Shown here one piece after another: positions 10,970 through 22,600 of a DNA stretch of 64,000 bases. Each line of letters begins with the position of its first letter. Position 1 is the first letter of the stretch. Both the position numbers and the translations under genes were made by a program. The DNA is from Corythucha ciliata (taxonomy: Eukaryota; Arthropoda; Insecta; Hemiptera; Tingidae). The stretch is taken from assembly GCA_038030265.1 (NCBI GenBank), contig CM075943.1:59061971-59125970 (forward strand). Reading direction: 5' to 3'. The notes beneath the pieces were generated by a model that made no database searches, was not told where the DNA came from, and saw nothing but the letters and a program-made list of their open reading frames with translations.

Positions 10970-11985
10970 TCCACAGGACTGAACGTTCAAGTAGAAAACT
11001 GTAAAAGACCCCAGATTCTAATTGGTTTGGTTTTGCTAATAATACCAGAGTAAAAATCCAGAAAACGCGAAGACTCGATAAAATCGCAATTTCCAAAGAA
11101 ATCGGAAAGGAAATCCAAGCTGTTGGAACTAGTCCGTAGTAATGTATGTGGGCCCGCATGCAAACAGAATCAAATGGTAAATCAAAAGATTTCATCACAT
11201 TATTTATTGATGATTATTCCCGATGGTGTGAAGTCGAATGCTTGAGAAAGAAAAGTGACGCTCTAGACGCATTCAAAGAATATAAATCGAGAGTTGAAAA
11301 CCAGAAAGGGAGAAAGATCTAGTACCTCCAGACAGACAACGGAGGGGAGTTCACCAACAGAGAATTCGATAAATACCTGGCCGAAAATGGCATTCTGTGC
11401 TTCCGAAAGATGGCAAGATGATGCTAATTGAGTCGAATTTGGGGACCGGGTTTTGGGGAGAAGCAATCAACACAGCGAACTACATTTGCAATCGTTGTTC
11501 GTCGCAGGCCCTTTCCGGAAAAATCCCGTGCACTTTATGGAATGGACGGAAAAAGGAATGTCTGTACACCATTTTGACATCAAAACCGCGTTTCTGAATG
11601 GAAAAATCCATGAAGACATCTTTATGAAACAACCAGATGGATTTAATAGAGAAATTTTGCAAACAGCTCCGGTAACGCTAACGTTAATTCTAATCACGTT
11701 TCAACCAACGAAATGTTTACTACTCTAGGCAACGGGTACACAAAAATTAACTCTGGCGTTTACGGGACTGGTTGCAAAATCTGTCTATTGTCAAGGGAAA
11801 AGAACATATCGTTTGTAAACTTCAGAAAAGTCTGTATCGCTTGAAACCAACGACGTCTAAAAGAACTCATCACAGCTGTCAAAGAATGGCCATCAAATAA
11901 GCTCCCAAGTGGACGAGAGGGGTGGAGTTCCAAAGTAAATACCGGAAGGTGTTGCCATTACTGCACAAGAAGAGGGACAGGGTGA
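10970..11985 (+). pseudogene. Ty1/Copia pol: integrase and reverse transcriptase remnants
   Basis: ELVRSNVCGPMQ opens a Copia integrase core, followed by DFITLFIDDYSRWCEVECL and, after an in-frame stop, LQTDNGGEFTNREFDKYLAE (DNGGEF motif). A deletion and frame changes bring FWGEAINTANYICNRCSS, then a jump into the RT (HFDIKTAFLNGKIHEDIF, MKQPDGF). Further on, HIVCKLQKSLYRLKP is again Copia RT. The order INT before RT is diagnostic for Copia. A MITE interrupts at 11987. Confidence 0.8.
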
Positions 11986-11986
11986 T

Positions 11987-12286
11987 CAAGGTGACTAAAC
12001 TTTCTATAGGTGCCGCAGATCTTCGGCCATTACTGTACTTCACCTACGTCACGAGCAGTCCCAACCGCCTTTGCGCTGGACCCAGTACATTATTAATTGT
12101 TATTGGGCTGTGAGTTTTGGAGCATTCACATGGCATTCATAAACTTCAATTTCAAAATTAACTTGCTCTGCTGCTCTAGGGTAAGCAATCGGGAGAAAAG
12201 GACTGCTGGTGACGTCAGTCCCCATCCCTCCCGCCTGATGGGCAGGGGGAAATCTGCGGCACCTATAGAAGAGTTTAGTCACCTTG
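11987..12286. mobile_element. 300-bp TIR MITE (CAAGGTGACTAAAC family), copy 1
   Basis: Left end CAAGGTGACTAAACTTT; the right end is its near-exact inverse, and the inverted repeats extend about 35 bp to TGCCGCAGAT. Flanked by an 8-bp direct repeat AGGGTGAT at 11979-11986 and 12287-12294. It has no coding capacity. The same family recurs, in the opposite orientation, at 46126-46413 and 50256-50543. An 8-bp duplication suggests hAT, but the other copies show 9 bp, so the superfamily (hAT, Merlin or Mutator-like) is open. It sits inside Copia sequence. Confidence 0.85.
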
Positions 12287-12294
12287 AGGGTGAT

Positions 12295-13150
12295 TGTTTA
12301 TCAGCGGACGACCTGCTCCCTCCACGCCCCTCCAGTCCACTGTGAGAAATCCAGGTTTATATATTATCGTTGCTTGAAACTCAGCTCGAGCATGGAATGA
12401 AACATTTAACAAAAGCACTAATTGACGCTGAATTTAAGAAGTACAGCAGATCAATGCCTTTACAGCAAAACAGACAAAACCGGACGGACTATAACATTTG
12501 TTAATTTATGTTGATAATGTACTTTGTGCTGGAAGCGATGCGAACGTTGTACAAGAAACATTTGAAGATCTAGCTAGGAAATTCTAGATCAGAGGTTTGG
12601 GAGAAATTAGTAATTATCTAGGAATCACGATTGAAAAAACGAGGATTATCTCAAATGAGAAAAATCGAAAAGATTGTTTCGGAGTACGGCCTGAGAAAAC
12701 TCCTAAGGAAAGCGGATTTACCAACTCTAATAACGAATCTCCTAGACTGCCCGAAAATAACAAAATATCGCGAGGAAATTGGGTCTCTATTATATCTAAT
12801 CGTAAGTACTAGTACTCGTCCTGATATTGCACTAGCCGTCGCCATTCTCGGGAGACAAGTTCAAATTCCTACTCGAAGTGACTGGAATGCAATGAAATGA
12901 ATAATTCGATAATTGAAAGGTTCGAAGAAAAACTTAAACTTGGAGAAAAAACAGAACAAATAGTACTGACTGGATTTACTGACGCAGTCTAGGCTGGAGA
13001 TGCAACTGATCGTCAATCTACAAGTGGCTGTCTTTTCAAACAGCAGCAGGTTCAAGCTGCAGCACATGTTCTTGCAAGAAACAAACTTCAGTAGAACTGT
13101 AGTCCACAGAAGCTGAATTCTTAGCTGTTTCCAGTGCAACGCGAAGGGGA
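12295..13150 (+). pseudogene. Ty1/Copia pol: RT end and RNase H (degenerate)
   Basis: After the MITE, Copia homology resumes: FVNLYVDNVLCAGSDANVV corresponds to the YVDD box region (here YVDN). Then come GEISNYLGITIEKT, IGSLLYLIVSTSTRPDIALA and IRQLKGSKKNLNL-like sequence with stops, then AGDATDRQSTSGCLF and a broken STEAE-like motif, ending near 13150. Multiple stops make it non-functional. The nearby 5' LTR and Gag were not recognised. Confidence 0.8.
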
Positions 13151-14240
13151 TAGAGGATATGAAGTAGGCGACTGTTTGTGACACCAGTGACACCCCTGTC
13201 CTGGTTATTGAATCGCTTGGAGCTAAATAACTCTGGAGTTGTGAGTTTGAGTCTGAATATTCTAATAATTGAGATTTTACGGTCTTAATTTTCACAAAAT
13301 GGCAAGTTTCGGTTTTTCTTTTTAATTGCTGAGGAATCCGAGCCAGCCGCTCGCAACATTTTGGAGCTAAATAGCAGCAAAGTTGGATGTTCCCTGGTGG
13401 AAAACTCGTGATATTACAAGTTGCTGGTCTTTAATTTCGCGAAATTCCAAGTCTGATCACGAAAAAACAAAACATATCAATACAAAAATCTGAGAAATTT
13501 CAAATTTTGTGACGAAACATTTTCCACTGGCTGATTATTCTTGAAACGCCCAAGTGTACGGTCCGTAGCACAACGTGAAATCACAAGTTTCTGGTCTTTA
13601 GTATCGAGAAAAAAACAGGTTTATGGTCTAAATATTACCGACATCGATAGTTTCCGGTCTTCAATTTCACGAAATAGCAAGTTTTTCAGTGAGCGTGGAA
13701 CCCAGTAAAGCCGTCCCCGACTGCGCCCATAGCTTGACGAATGGCAATGTAATCGCAACGTTTTGGGATTAACATTTGTGAGCTTGCAAGTTCGGGTCCT
13801 GATTGAAGCGAAATAATAAATTTACAGCCTCAATATTCGTGAAATCGACAATTTAGGGTCTTAATTATTTAAGCGAAATCGCAAGTTTCGGAGCCTTTTT
13901 TTGTGGTGGCAGAACCCAGGGTAGATAGCCTCAATGCCTGATGAATAGCTACGAGATTAGAAGTTTCCTGGCTGAATACCCATGGCATTGCTAACTTATG
14001 GATCTTAATTCCTGCAAAAAAAGAAATTTCGTGTCTTAATTTCGGCAGTATCATTGCAATTTTTTTTTTTTTTTAGTGGCCGTCGACCCCGGTCCATACA
14101 AGAGAGGCCAATGCTAGATGAATAGCCGAAAAAATTACATTATTTGGAGCTTAATACCAGTGAATTATGATTGCCGTTGTTTTTTGTGGGCTTGGGTAGT
14201 TCATACGTCTTTAGGGCTGTTGTTGATTTTTTTTTTTGTC
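13151..14240. repeat. degenerate quasi-periodic array, type 1 (theme: cgaaatcgcaagtttccggtct)
   Basis: Roughly 30-40-bp irregular units containing variants of aaatcgcaagttt, ggtcttaattt and ctgg, with no two units identical. It begins with a block (13150-13225: gaagtaggcgactgtttgtg) that recurs at 27513-27570, so both may be ends of one repeat family. No protein is encoded. Includes a T17 run near 14060. Confidence 0.6.
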
Positions 14241-14654
14241 GAGGGTCTTCACTTCAAGTGAAAGAATCTGGGCACCGTTTACATAAAATAAGACTTTGAT
14301 AAACCGTTAGCCCCCTTTTCCTAATGCCCAGCATCACTGAGTGACGTGGTGAAAACCATGGAGGGACGGCAGCCTGTAGAACACCGCGAAATCACGTAAA
14401 ACATCGCTACTTCGCGTGTTCTCGAGGGGGAATGTGGGGAGAAATCTCGAGGGCAAATGTGTCCAAGGGGGGATGCAATTTTTATAATGGAATAATAAAA
14501 CCATTAGGACCTGAAAGCACTTATTTATCGTGGTTTCTCCCAAATAATCAATTATAATTTTTTATCAACTTTTCTAATTTTTTATCAACACTACATATTC
14601 CCCTTAATTATACACTTCAAGTGATGTGAATTGCGTTTTCTAGCGATTAATACG
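14241..14654. other. region upstream of the nuclease/CXC gene
   Basis: No coding similarity. The palindromic phrase cacttcaagtga occurs at about 14250 and again at about 14613, some 40 bp before the putative start codon. AT-rich; it could hold the promoter of the downstream gene, but no element can be assigned. Confidence 0.35.
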
Positions 14655-15007
14655 ATGGCCGCTGATAGACACTCACCGGATGACTCTTGCTGCTTCATAT
14701 GCCAAGAGAGTTTGAATGACGAAGTTACTGTTGTTAAGGAAAGAGGCGTGCAATCTCTTTTGGCTTCCAGTGTTTCTCGGAAGAACCGTCAACACGAGAA
14801 TTTACTGAGAAATGTGAGAGAGATTTCAGTGCACGGAGCTTGCAGAATAAAATACACCAACCCTAAGTTGATAAAGGCAGCATTATCGAGAGAGAAAAGT
14901 GAGGTGACATCATCAATGGGGCCAGAAAATAGTGTTCCGTTTCGCAGATCACAGAATTTTGCATTCAGGGAGAATTGTTTTTTATGCGGGGAGCGGATAC
15001 CAGAAGA
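14655..15007 (+). pseudogene. PIN-like nuclease/CXC family gene, N-terminal part
   Basis: ATG at 14655 starts MAADRHSPDDSCCFICQESL. CFICQ and a second CFLCGE at about 14977 are Cys pairs typical of the N-terminus of a repetitive, largely unannotated protein family found in many invertebrate genomes. Between them are VKERGVQSLLASS and VHGACRIKYTN, also family hallmarks as I recall them. The reading is open until a 151-bp hairpin insertion at 15008. The 12 bases 14996-15007 are the left copy of that insertion's flanking repeat. Function of this part is unknown; zinc binding is plausible. Confidence 0.6.
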
Positions 15008-15158
15008 TAAATGTTATATTTTTAGGGTTTTGGCTTTTTTCTTCTTCTACTTCTTCCTTTCCTAAGGAAACGAAGAAGTAGAAGAAGAAAAAAGCCAAAA
15101 CCCTAAAAATATAACATTTATCAAGTATTATGGCTTAAAAACTGATAATATTAATAAT
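15008..15158. mobile_element. 151-bp hairpin insertion with 12-bp flanking direct repeats
   Basis: Bases about 15006-15122 form an almost perfect inverted repeat centred near 15064, with arms of about 57 bp and one mismatch near the tip (ttcctttcct / aaggaaacga). A 36-bp AT-rich tail follows. The whole is flanked by GATACCAGAAGA at 14996-15007 and 15159-15170. Removing the insertion and one repeat restores a family-like reading from CGERIPE into EFMEKENKEPKHKRN. It behaves like a small mobile or templated insertion; no known family recognised. Confidence 0.75.
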
Positions 15159-16100
15159 GATACCAGAAGAATTCATGGAAAAAGAAAACAAAGAGCCAAA
15201 ACATAAGAGAAACACAGTAATTGCTGTCGAGAGCATGCAGATGGTATCAAACGTCTTGAAAGAAGCTGTGAAACATGGAAATGAGTGGGGTCAGAACATA
15301 ATTGATCGTGTCTCCCGTTCCCCAAACAGCGATTTACCGACCAAAGGTGCAAGGTATCACCTTTTTTGCCAAAGAAAGCTGTACAAACCAGCTTCAAAAA
15401 AGGAAACACCTGGAAGAAGTAAGAGTGCCTTTGTTGCTGAAGCAATGTCCAAAATTTTCGCTTTCTTAGAAGAAAATTCAGACGAATGCCAGTTTTTACT
15501 ATCGGAACTTTTGGAGAAAGTAGAAGGAGCAAAAATTGATCCTCGAACTGTGAAGCAATATTTAAAAGAGAAATATGGTGACGACATCATAATTGTAGAG
15601 CAAAGTGGTCGACAGACTATTGTTTGCTTCAAAAACACTCAATACAACATTTTGTCGCATTTTGTACGCATTATTCCCCTTCAAACGATTTTTTAAGTGA
15701 TACAACGATAGTAATTCCTGAAACACTGAGGATTGTTCAAAAAAAGAAGTCTGGATGTTTGGACCCATGGTATAAGAAATGTGTTGCTCTTTCGCACGCC
15801 GTTATAGCAGCAGTCAGACCCAACTCATTTATTTCTTCATTGCTCCATGGTGTTGGTATTTATTTATATCACAAGTTCGGTTCCAAGCATCTTGTTGAAA
15901 TGTTGTCTCTTGGGTTTTCAGCAAGTTACAACCAAACCACCAAACTGGAAACCTCAGCTATCATGAGACCGGATAAAATGAAATTGAATAAAAATAGTTT
16001 TTGCAATTCACGTTTGATAACGCTGACTTCAACATAAACACCTTGGATGGTTTAGGAACGTTTCACGCTTTAGGCGGAATCATGATGGTAACTCCGGTGG
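15159..16100 (+). pseudogene. PIN-like nuclease/CXC family gene, middle part (frameshifted)
   Basis: The frame at 15157-15696 reads KRNTVIAVESMQMVSNVLKE, NEWGQNIIDRVSR, GARYHLFCQRKLY, ENSDECQFLLSELLEKV, VKQYLKEKYGDDIIIVE and GRQTIVCFKNT. A deletion and shift follow at about 15640-15660. The next frame carries SDTTIVIPETLRIVQKKKSG, YKKCVALSHAVIAAVRPNSF, LLHGVGIYLYHKFGSKHLVE. A third frame (about 15995-16100) gives FDNADFNINTLDGLGTFHAL and GGIMMVTP. These blocks occur in this order in the wider family. Several shifts show it is a relic. There is no clear enzymatic motif in this part; the helical block before CVALSHAVIAAVRP is conserved but of unknown role. Confidence 0.6.
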
Positions 16101-16103
16101 ACT

Positions 16104-17230
16104 TTGGGAAAGGTATCTCTTCAGAATATATGCATGGATTTCGAATCATACTGCAACGTGTCATCGGCAACCACTGAGCAACACGTTGACATGCGACCTT
16201 CTCGCATCACAAGAGATGACGAGGATTCGGACAAACTTTCCAACTGGCTGTCTGATCACCCTGTCTTCCCGAACACCGATGTAATAATGTCTGTGGCTAG
16301 TGGTATAGTAGGCAGTGATCGTGTGAACTGCCACAATGCTCTGAAAATAGGAAAAGAATTGATGCAAAATGTCATTGGGGAAAACTTTGAGGATGTAAAA
16401 TTCAGACGGAAGTATACGATTGTCAATTTAGCCTCCGACACCAGCAGTATTTCCATTGGTGACAGAAAGATGAACGTTAATCCTCTCACCCTATTTCACA
16501 GACTGTGCATCCTGAAAAAATCAGACGAGCAGCTGAAAGAGTTTTTCTCTTTCGAACTGTCACCTTTTCCAATGTCGCTATTCACTGAAGAAGGGATGAG
16601 GAAAGGGGCAAAGTCCTCTTTCTATGCGGCGTTTACGCCCTCGAGTGAGAAGATCGACGAGAAAGACCCTCGATTGAAAATTATGGTGATTGTCGACGGA
16701 GGTCATTTACTACACAAAGTTGTTTGGCCTCGATGTGCCCCCTTCGGTTCGATTGCAGCCAAATATGTCAACTATTTGAAAACTCACTATGGATCAAATG
16801 TAGTAGTGGTTTTTGATGGTTATCCTACTGCCGCCATGGACAAAAGTACAAAGAGCTCAGAACGCAACCGTCGAGCTAAATTATTCTCGTCTTATGCAGA
16901 TGTCATCTTTGACGAATCGACTATTGTTCCCATCGGGCCGGAAAAGTTCCTGTCCAATGAAAGAAACAAGGAGCGATGGATCGACATGTTGAAACGTCAT
17001 ATGACAAGTAATGACATATTGGTAAAGCAGGCTGTTGAAGACGCTGACAGATTAATCGTAACTACAGCATTTTCAATGGCGTCTTCCTATGATGCTGTGA
17101 AAATTATTGGTGAGGACGTGGACTTGCTTGTTCTTCTTTGTGGTTTGGCCCATGGTGCACCAGACCTGGACAACGTTTTTTTCGAAAAGACTGGCAGAGG
17201 GAAACACCCTAACACTTTATACTCGTCTAA
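16104..17230 (+). pseudogene. PIN-like (FEN1/XPG-type) nuclease domain of the same gene, cut by a TIR element
   Basis: A 1.1-kb open frame with the acidic pattern of FEN1/XPG-type PIN nucleases: VIVDGGHLLHKVVW (about 16690), VVVFDGYPTAA (about 16805), SNERNKERWIDMLKR, VKQAVEDADRLIV (about 17030) and IIGEDVDLLVLL (about 17105). VDGG, FDGYP, EDAD and GEDVD supply the Asp/Glu residues expected to bind metal. Such domains cleave DNA or RNA flaps or ends; here the reaction is inferred. Upstream of the nuclease core, FTEEGMRKGAKSSFYAAFTP is a family signature. Coding breaks at 17230 in LYSS plus a Lys codon, where a 5.6-kb element with a TAA duplication is inserted. The coding sequence resumes in the same frame at 22845. 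Confidence 0.7.
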
Positions 17231-19084
17231 GAGCCGTATTCATAAACGCCACTCAAATGCTCCTTAACTTATGCTAAGTTAAGTGTAAGTGAATGGTGTT
17301 TTAAGTTAAGAACAGGTTTTCTATTCAGAAACGTCACTTCGTCTTTACTTACTTAAGTCTAAGTAAAGGGTAAGTTAAGGGTGAGTGTAGACGGAATCGT
17401 TCATACGAACGGGTCGAGCACTAGAAGTGTAGAAGTCTTCTCTCTTGTTATTATTTTACTATGCCGCGATGCACTTTCACTTAACGTTTCTCAAATCAAC
17501 GCGAATTCCCTGTTGTTGCTGTTGAAGAATCAGTTTTTTTTTAAGGTAGAGACATCTGATTTTTAAGCCTCGAAAGTTTTCCGCCGCTAATTCGCGTTGT
17601 GGTTTGAGAAACGCCTAAATCTTTTTTCCTCTCTCTCTTCTGTCTTTACAGTTTTTGAAAGGCACGAAATTTCAATTTTTAGAAACATAATAACATTGTT
17701 TCTACTATTCCAGAGTCCTGCTTCAAACCCGAATCAACGCATGATAATTCCGTAGCTGAAATATTCGTGAGCTAGTTCGGCGAAACTACCTACCTTGAAA
17801 ATAGGAGTGCCTAATTTACTGACCCAGAGTTATCTCTACTGACTAGATACTTAAAATGTTCAGTTTGCGCTGAAAATTGGCACGTAGCTTCCACATGGCC
17901 CAATCCACCTTGCCCAAAAATTTGAACCCGGCCAGTTGAGGGGAAACTCGGGAAATTCCGGACTATTGACAGAGGGTTTTATATACCAATATGAAAGATT
18001 TAGTCCTCTTCACGAATTTCGTGAAGAGTTTGAGCAGAAAATTGACACACAATTTACCCTTGGTCAGTACAACTTGTCCTACATTTTGAACCCGGTCGGT
18101 TGAGGGAAACTCAGGAAATTCTTGAAAACCCTACTGATCGGATTGCTGTATTGTATTGACCGACGCGTCAATCGTGTGCCAATTTTCAGCACAATCCCAG
18201 CATTTTAAGACATTATTGGTCAGTAGAAAAAACTCTCTGGTAAGTTAGTTAACAACAATAATTTGGTGCTGACGGGTGACCGGAGTAATTCCCCCTCCTA
18301 AAAAAAAAGTGATTTCTCACGTGAAAGAACTGGTCCAGCAATAGTAACCTTGTTCGACCGCAAATTTCATATCACCCCCCCCCCTCCCCAGGAGTATGGT
18401 TGCATAGAATCCACCAGGCGCGTAGTACAGAGCCTGTGAACGGAACTGGGTCACAGCACTGTACAAGTTTGCACACCGAGACATTTTTCACGGTACAGCC
18501 TTGTGAAACAGAAAGATGCTTTTCCAACTTGTGTCACGGAGAAATCATAAAAATGTATCCGTGCGTACAGGACTTACTATAACCAACTAATAAATTACTC
18601 TCATGTTGGTCCTGGCTCCTGGGAAGGCATTGGAAGGTTTTTGACACGATAAACCCAAAAAATCAGACGACGCGTTCAACTCCCCCCATCCCTTATCATT
18701 GACTTCTGGGCCATGTTTCCGAGGCCCAAGAATGCCCGCAAACGTGAGTCCGCCGGAGGAACCGATCTCAACAGGTCGCACTGGAGCCGAGAAAATCGAA
18801 AACAAAGCAAAATCTTATTTTTTGGCCAATTTAAGGGGCGGAAACCGGTTGCATTGTCAATTATGCATTGACCGACGAACTCATAAACGACTTCCGGCTC
18901 AAATTGATTATTTCAGTGATGCCGGCGTTTATTTCCCCGCCAGTGGCTCGATTTCAGGGAACGCCTACGATGGCCACGCAATCGAAAGGCCCATTGGCGG
19001 ATTTAAGGGGGGCTATAGGGACTTAGCCCCCCAGTTGGACGTATTAGCCCCCCCAAGATGTTTATTCTCAAGCCCCTGTTCCAC

Positions 19085-20400
19085 AAACTGTCAAATTGAC
19101 AGTTTTTAACTCCGAAAATGACAGTGTCTGTAGGGCGACATTGGCATGTTTAGAGGACGAAATTTACAGTTTCCGAGATAAATATGTCCATTAATTAAAC
19201 CAGTACGAAATTTATAGTTTTGAACGAAGATATTGATAGTTTCTAGTACTAGTAGTAGTAGGATATTCGTTATGTTGGAGGAAATTGAGATTCCAAGTCA
19301 AAAATGTCCGTTCCTGAGGCAAAATTGACAGTATTGTAAGTCGAAATTGACAGTTTGAAATACGACAATCACAGTTTTGAACGTTGAAATTGACAGTATC
19401 TAGGGTGAAATTGACAGTTTATATGATGAAATTAGGAGTTTGAGGACGACGTTGATAGTTTTGACAACGAAATTTACAATTTCCTGGACAAAATAGACAG
19501 TTTCAGAAAGGAATTGACTGTTTCTCGAACAAATGCAAGTTGATAGTTTCCAGGACGAAATTGAAAGTTTTGAATGATTCTTGAACGAAATTGACAGTTT
19601 GTAGGACGATCTTGGCAGTTTTAGGACGACACTGATAGGTTTCGCGACGAAAGCGACTCTTTTGGGGACGAAATTGACTGGTTAAAAGTCGAAATTGTTA
19701 TTAGATTTGAACATTTACTTGATAGTTTTTAGGGCGAAATTGACAGTTTTGAACGACGAAATTGATAGTTTCTAGTACTCGACTGTTTTCGGTGAAGGGA
19801 CTTAGAAATCTTCAGTTTCCGGAATCCCTTGACACAGTTTCTAGGAAGACATTGGCAGATTCGAGGATAAAATTGACAGTTTGTGGGGCGAAATTGGCAG
19901 TTTTAGAATGATATCGGTATAGTTTTGACGACGAAAGTGACAGTTTTGAATGACGAAATTGACCTTCATAGGACAAAATTGACCGTGTTAGATCGATACT
20001 GATAGTTTCAACTAGAAATGTACAGTCTCCAGGACGAAATTGACACTTTTTGAGACAACATTGACAGTTATTTATGACAAAATAGACAGTTTCTCGGGTG
20101 AAATTGACAGTTCCCTGGCCGAAACCGACAGTTTACGGGACGGAATCGTTTTGAGAGTTTTAACTGTTTCAGGTGAAGGGGTCCAAAAACCCCATGTTGC
20201 GAGCCTGAATGGTCCGCTACTGAATCTCGAAATCAAGTTTTGTGATCTTCTGTTATGCAGGAGGAAATTGACAGATTCCAAGTCAAGACTGTCAGTTTCT
20301 GGGGTGAAATTGGAGTTTTTTAAAGAAGAAATTATCAGTTTTAAAGACGAAATTGACAGCTCGACTGAAACTGACGGTTGCCGAGGGAGGACTTAAGAAA
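19085..20400. repeat. degenerate array, type 2 (theme: gacgaaattgacagtttcaag, period about 20-24 bp)
   Basis: Dozens of imperfect copies of gacgaaattgacagttt separated by short variable spacers, all in one direction. The period is often close to 21 bp, so one reading gives stretches such as DEIDSF or EIDSSL, but stops are frequent. No protein family; short open frames here are a by-product of the repeat. The same array type occurs at 60570-61290. Confidence 0.8.
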
Positions 20401-20409
20401 ATCCATACG

Positions 20410-22045
20410 GTCGTCTGAAACCAGAATTCACGTCAGTGACTGAGTTTGCAATTTTTATTGCCTGACTAGTCGTTTTGGTGATAGTTAGGGTACCAATCGT
20501 CAGTTCAGGCATTTTTAAGACACGAATGGTCAATTTGGCCATTATTGGAACGCGAGTGGTCGTTTTTAAGACGCAAATCTATCAGTATAGCCATTGTGGG
20601 GGAGGCATGAATTGTCAATACGACCAGCAGCCCGTTTTAGGGCTAGTCCAGTCTGTTCTACCACTTTCAAGGGGCCAATTGTCGTTGTCCCTGACGCTTT
20701 CCAAAGAGCGCGAATGACCAGTTTGACCATTTTTAGACCAAAACTTTGAAGATTGAAATTTTTAAGGCGTTTGGTTATTTCAGAGCACGAATCGTCAGTT
20801 CAGTCATTTTCAATGGCCTGATGGCCTTTTTGGCAATTTTCCCGGTGCGAGTCGTCATTTTAGGCATTTCCAGGGGACGAAACGTCCGTAAAGTCAATTT
20901 TAGGGTTTGAATGGTTAGTTTAGCATTTTATAAGGCATGAATCGCTAGATTCGCAATTTTTCGAATGGTTCCAACGAGCAAAAATTTGTTTTTGGCGCAG
21001 TGAAATCCGTGAAACTGCTTTTTTAGGTTCAACCAGCAGCAAGTCACATTAGGCATTTTAATGGCATGAATCGTCAGTTAAGCCATTTCCAAGACGCAAA
21101 TTATTAGTTCTGCTATTTTTAGGGCACAAATCCTCTGCTGGTGGACAAGTCGTCGTGGCTCAGTTTGTCCATTTTTGCGCTATGAATGGTAAGTTCGCCA
21201 TTTCACTGGCACGAATTTGCACATTTAGCTATTTTTAGGGCGTGATTTACCAATCAAGCAATTTAATAGCCTGAGAGTCGGTAATCAGTTTCAAATAAAA
21301 TAAAGTTTACCCAGTCCATGAGGTGCATGTAGCTAACGTGGGTGGGGGGGGGGTCGGTGTGAGGACGGCCCATGCTCGGTATGCAATCGCAAGTGGTCAG
21401 CTTATCGCTTGAAGGGTGCAAATAGCCCTGTTTGGCCATTTTTGGGTGCAGATATAGCCTCCCAAATTTGAAGGCGCGAATCGTCTGTTTCTCTGTTTAG
21501 CCTTTGTAGAGCACAAACGGTCAGTTAGGCCATTCTTAGACCGTGAATTGCTGGGACGGGCTGTTTATGTCATTTACAGGGTGCAAAATAGCGTAAATAG
21601 CCAGCTTTTATGGCCAGGATCGTCAGTTTAGACATTTCCAAGGTGTGAAGGCTCAGTACGGCTATTTCTGACGCGCGAATGGCCAATTTTGCCATTTTCA
21701 GGACATGAATCATCTGCTTTGGGATTTTCAAAGTGCGAATTGTCAGTTTAACCATTCACCGTAGGCCGCATAGAGTCAGTTTTACAAATTTTATAGGGCG
21801 TGAATAGCCAGTTTGGCAATTTTAACTCTGCCAGTATGGCCATTCCTAGGGCATGAATCCGTCATTTTAGTCAATTGTATGTTACGAACTCAGTTTTAAC
21901 ATTTGCATTGCGTGAATTATTAGTTTAACCATTTAGAGTACGCAAACTATCAGTTCTGCCATTTTTTAAGGTGCGAATAGTCCGTCACGCCATTTATGGG
22001 GTTCGAATGGTCAGCTTGCCATTTTTAGGTCGGAAATTTGCAGCA
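20410..22045. repeat. degenerate array, type 3 (theme: cgaatcgtcagtttagccatttttaggg, period about 30 bp)
   Basis: Directly follows the type-2 array. Units vary around gaatcgtcagtttagccattttta with ggcatg or ggcgcg linkers. A G10-type run lies near 21345. The reverse complement of the same theme occurs at 28085-28640 and 37230-37570. No coding function visible. Confidence 0.75.
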
Positions 22046-22224
22046 AGGCCTGCAAAGTTTAAGAAAGACCATCGGTGCACGACGGTGGATCGCTAGCCAA
22101 ATGGGTTGGCGTACACGGTACACATTCATTGAGAAGTGGCTTTTGAAAGAAAAGATGTATTCAGAAAATAAAATAATAAAATAAGTTTTTCTACCGAAGA
22201 AATAATCTCGCTGAGGTTTTTCAC

Positions 22225-22600
22225 CGTACCATAACATTGTTGAACCGTAAGGGTCGGCACTACCAATGGTAAAAACGGCAGACCATCGAAACCTCGACGT
22301 CAATTGCCCATCAGTAAATGAAACGAATGGATCGTCATCTCGGACGCAGATGTCTCTGATACGATAGGAGGAGGAAAAATAAATAAAATAGTTCCCCTGA
22401 ACAATACGTCACTCTGTCCATACCAATGATTTTGTACGTACCTACCTTTTTGGGACGTTTGTAAAAGCAATCCATTCAATTAAGTCATCAAAATCGTCGG
22501 AATCAATAATTATTTTATCCTCCAAAGCGATAACTAACAACTGTTCTCGATACGCTCGATAAGTTTGGTATAAGGGTGGTCGGGAGTACACTTAAAATTT
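22225..22600 (-). pseudogene. possible HARBI1-like transposase N-terminal exons
   Basis: On the minus strand an open segment (22447 to about 22590) reads YRAYREQLLVIALEDK and DSDDFDDLIEWIAFTN, and ends at a donor AAAAG/GTAGGT. A 91-bp intron (22356-22446) with a strong pyrimidine tract ends TATCAG. The next segment continues in frame with RDICVRDDDPFVSFTDGQL and TSRFRWSAV, resembling the RxxxDPFxxFxDxxxxxRFRxS pattern before the helical region of HARBI1-like transposases. Position near the right TIR of the enclosing TAA-type element supports this. The rest of the transposase is not visible. Moderate confidence only. Confidence 0.42.

Noticed and set aside
20040..20396. 118-codon plus-strand open frame
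   Set aside because: Lies entirely in a degenerate type-2 array; the repeated EIDS wording reflects the DNA repeat, with stops in neighbouring units.
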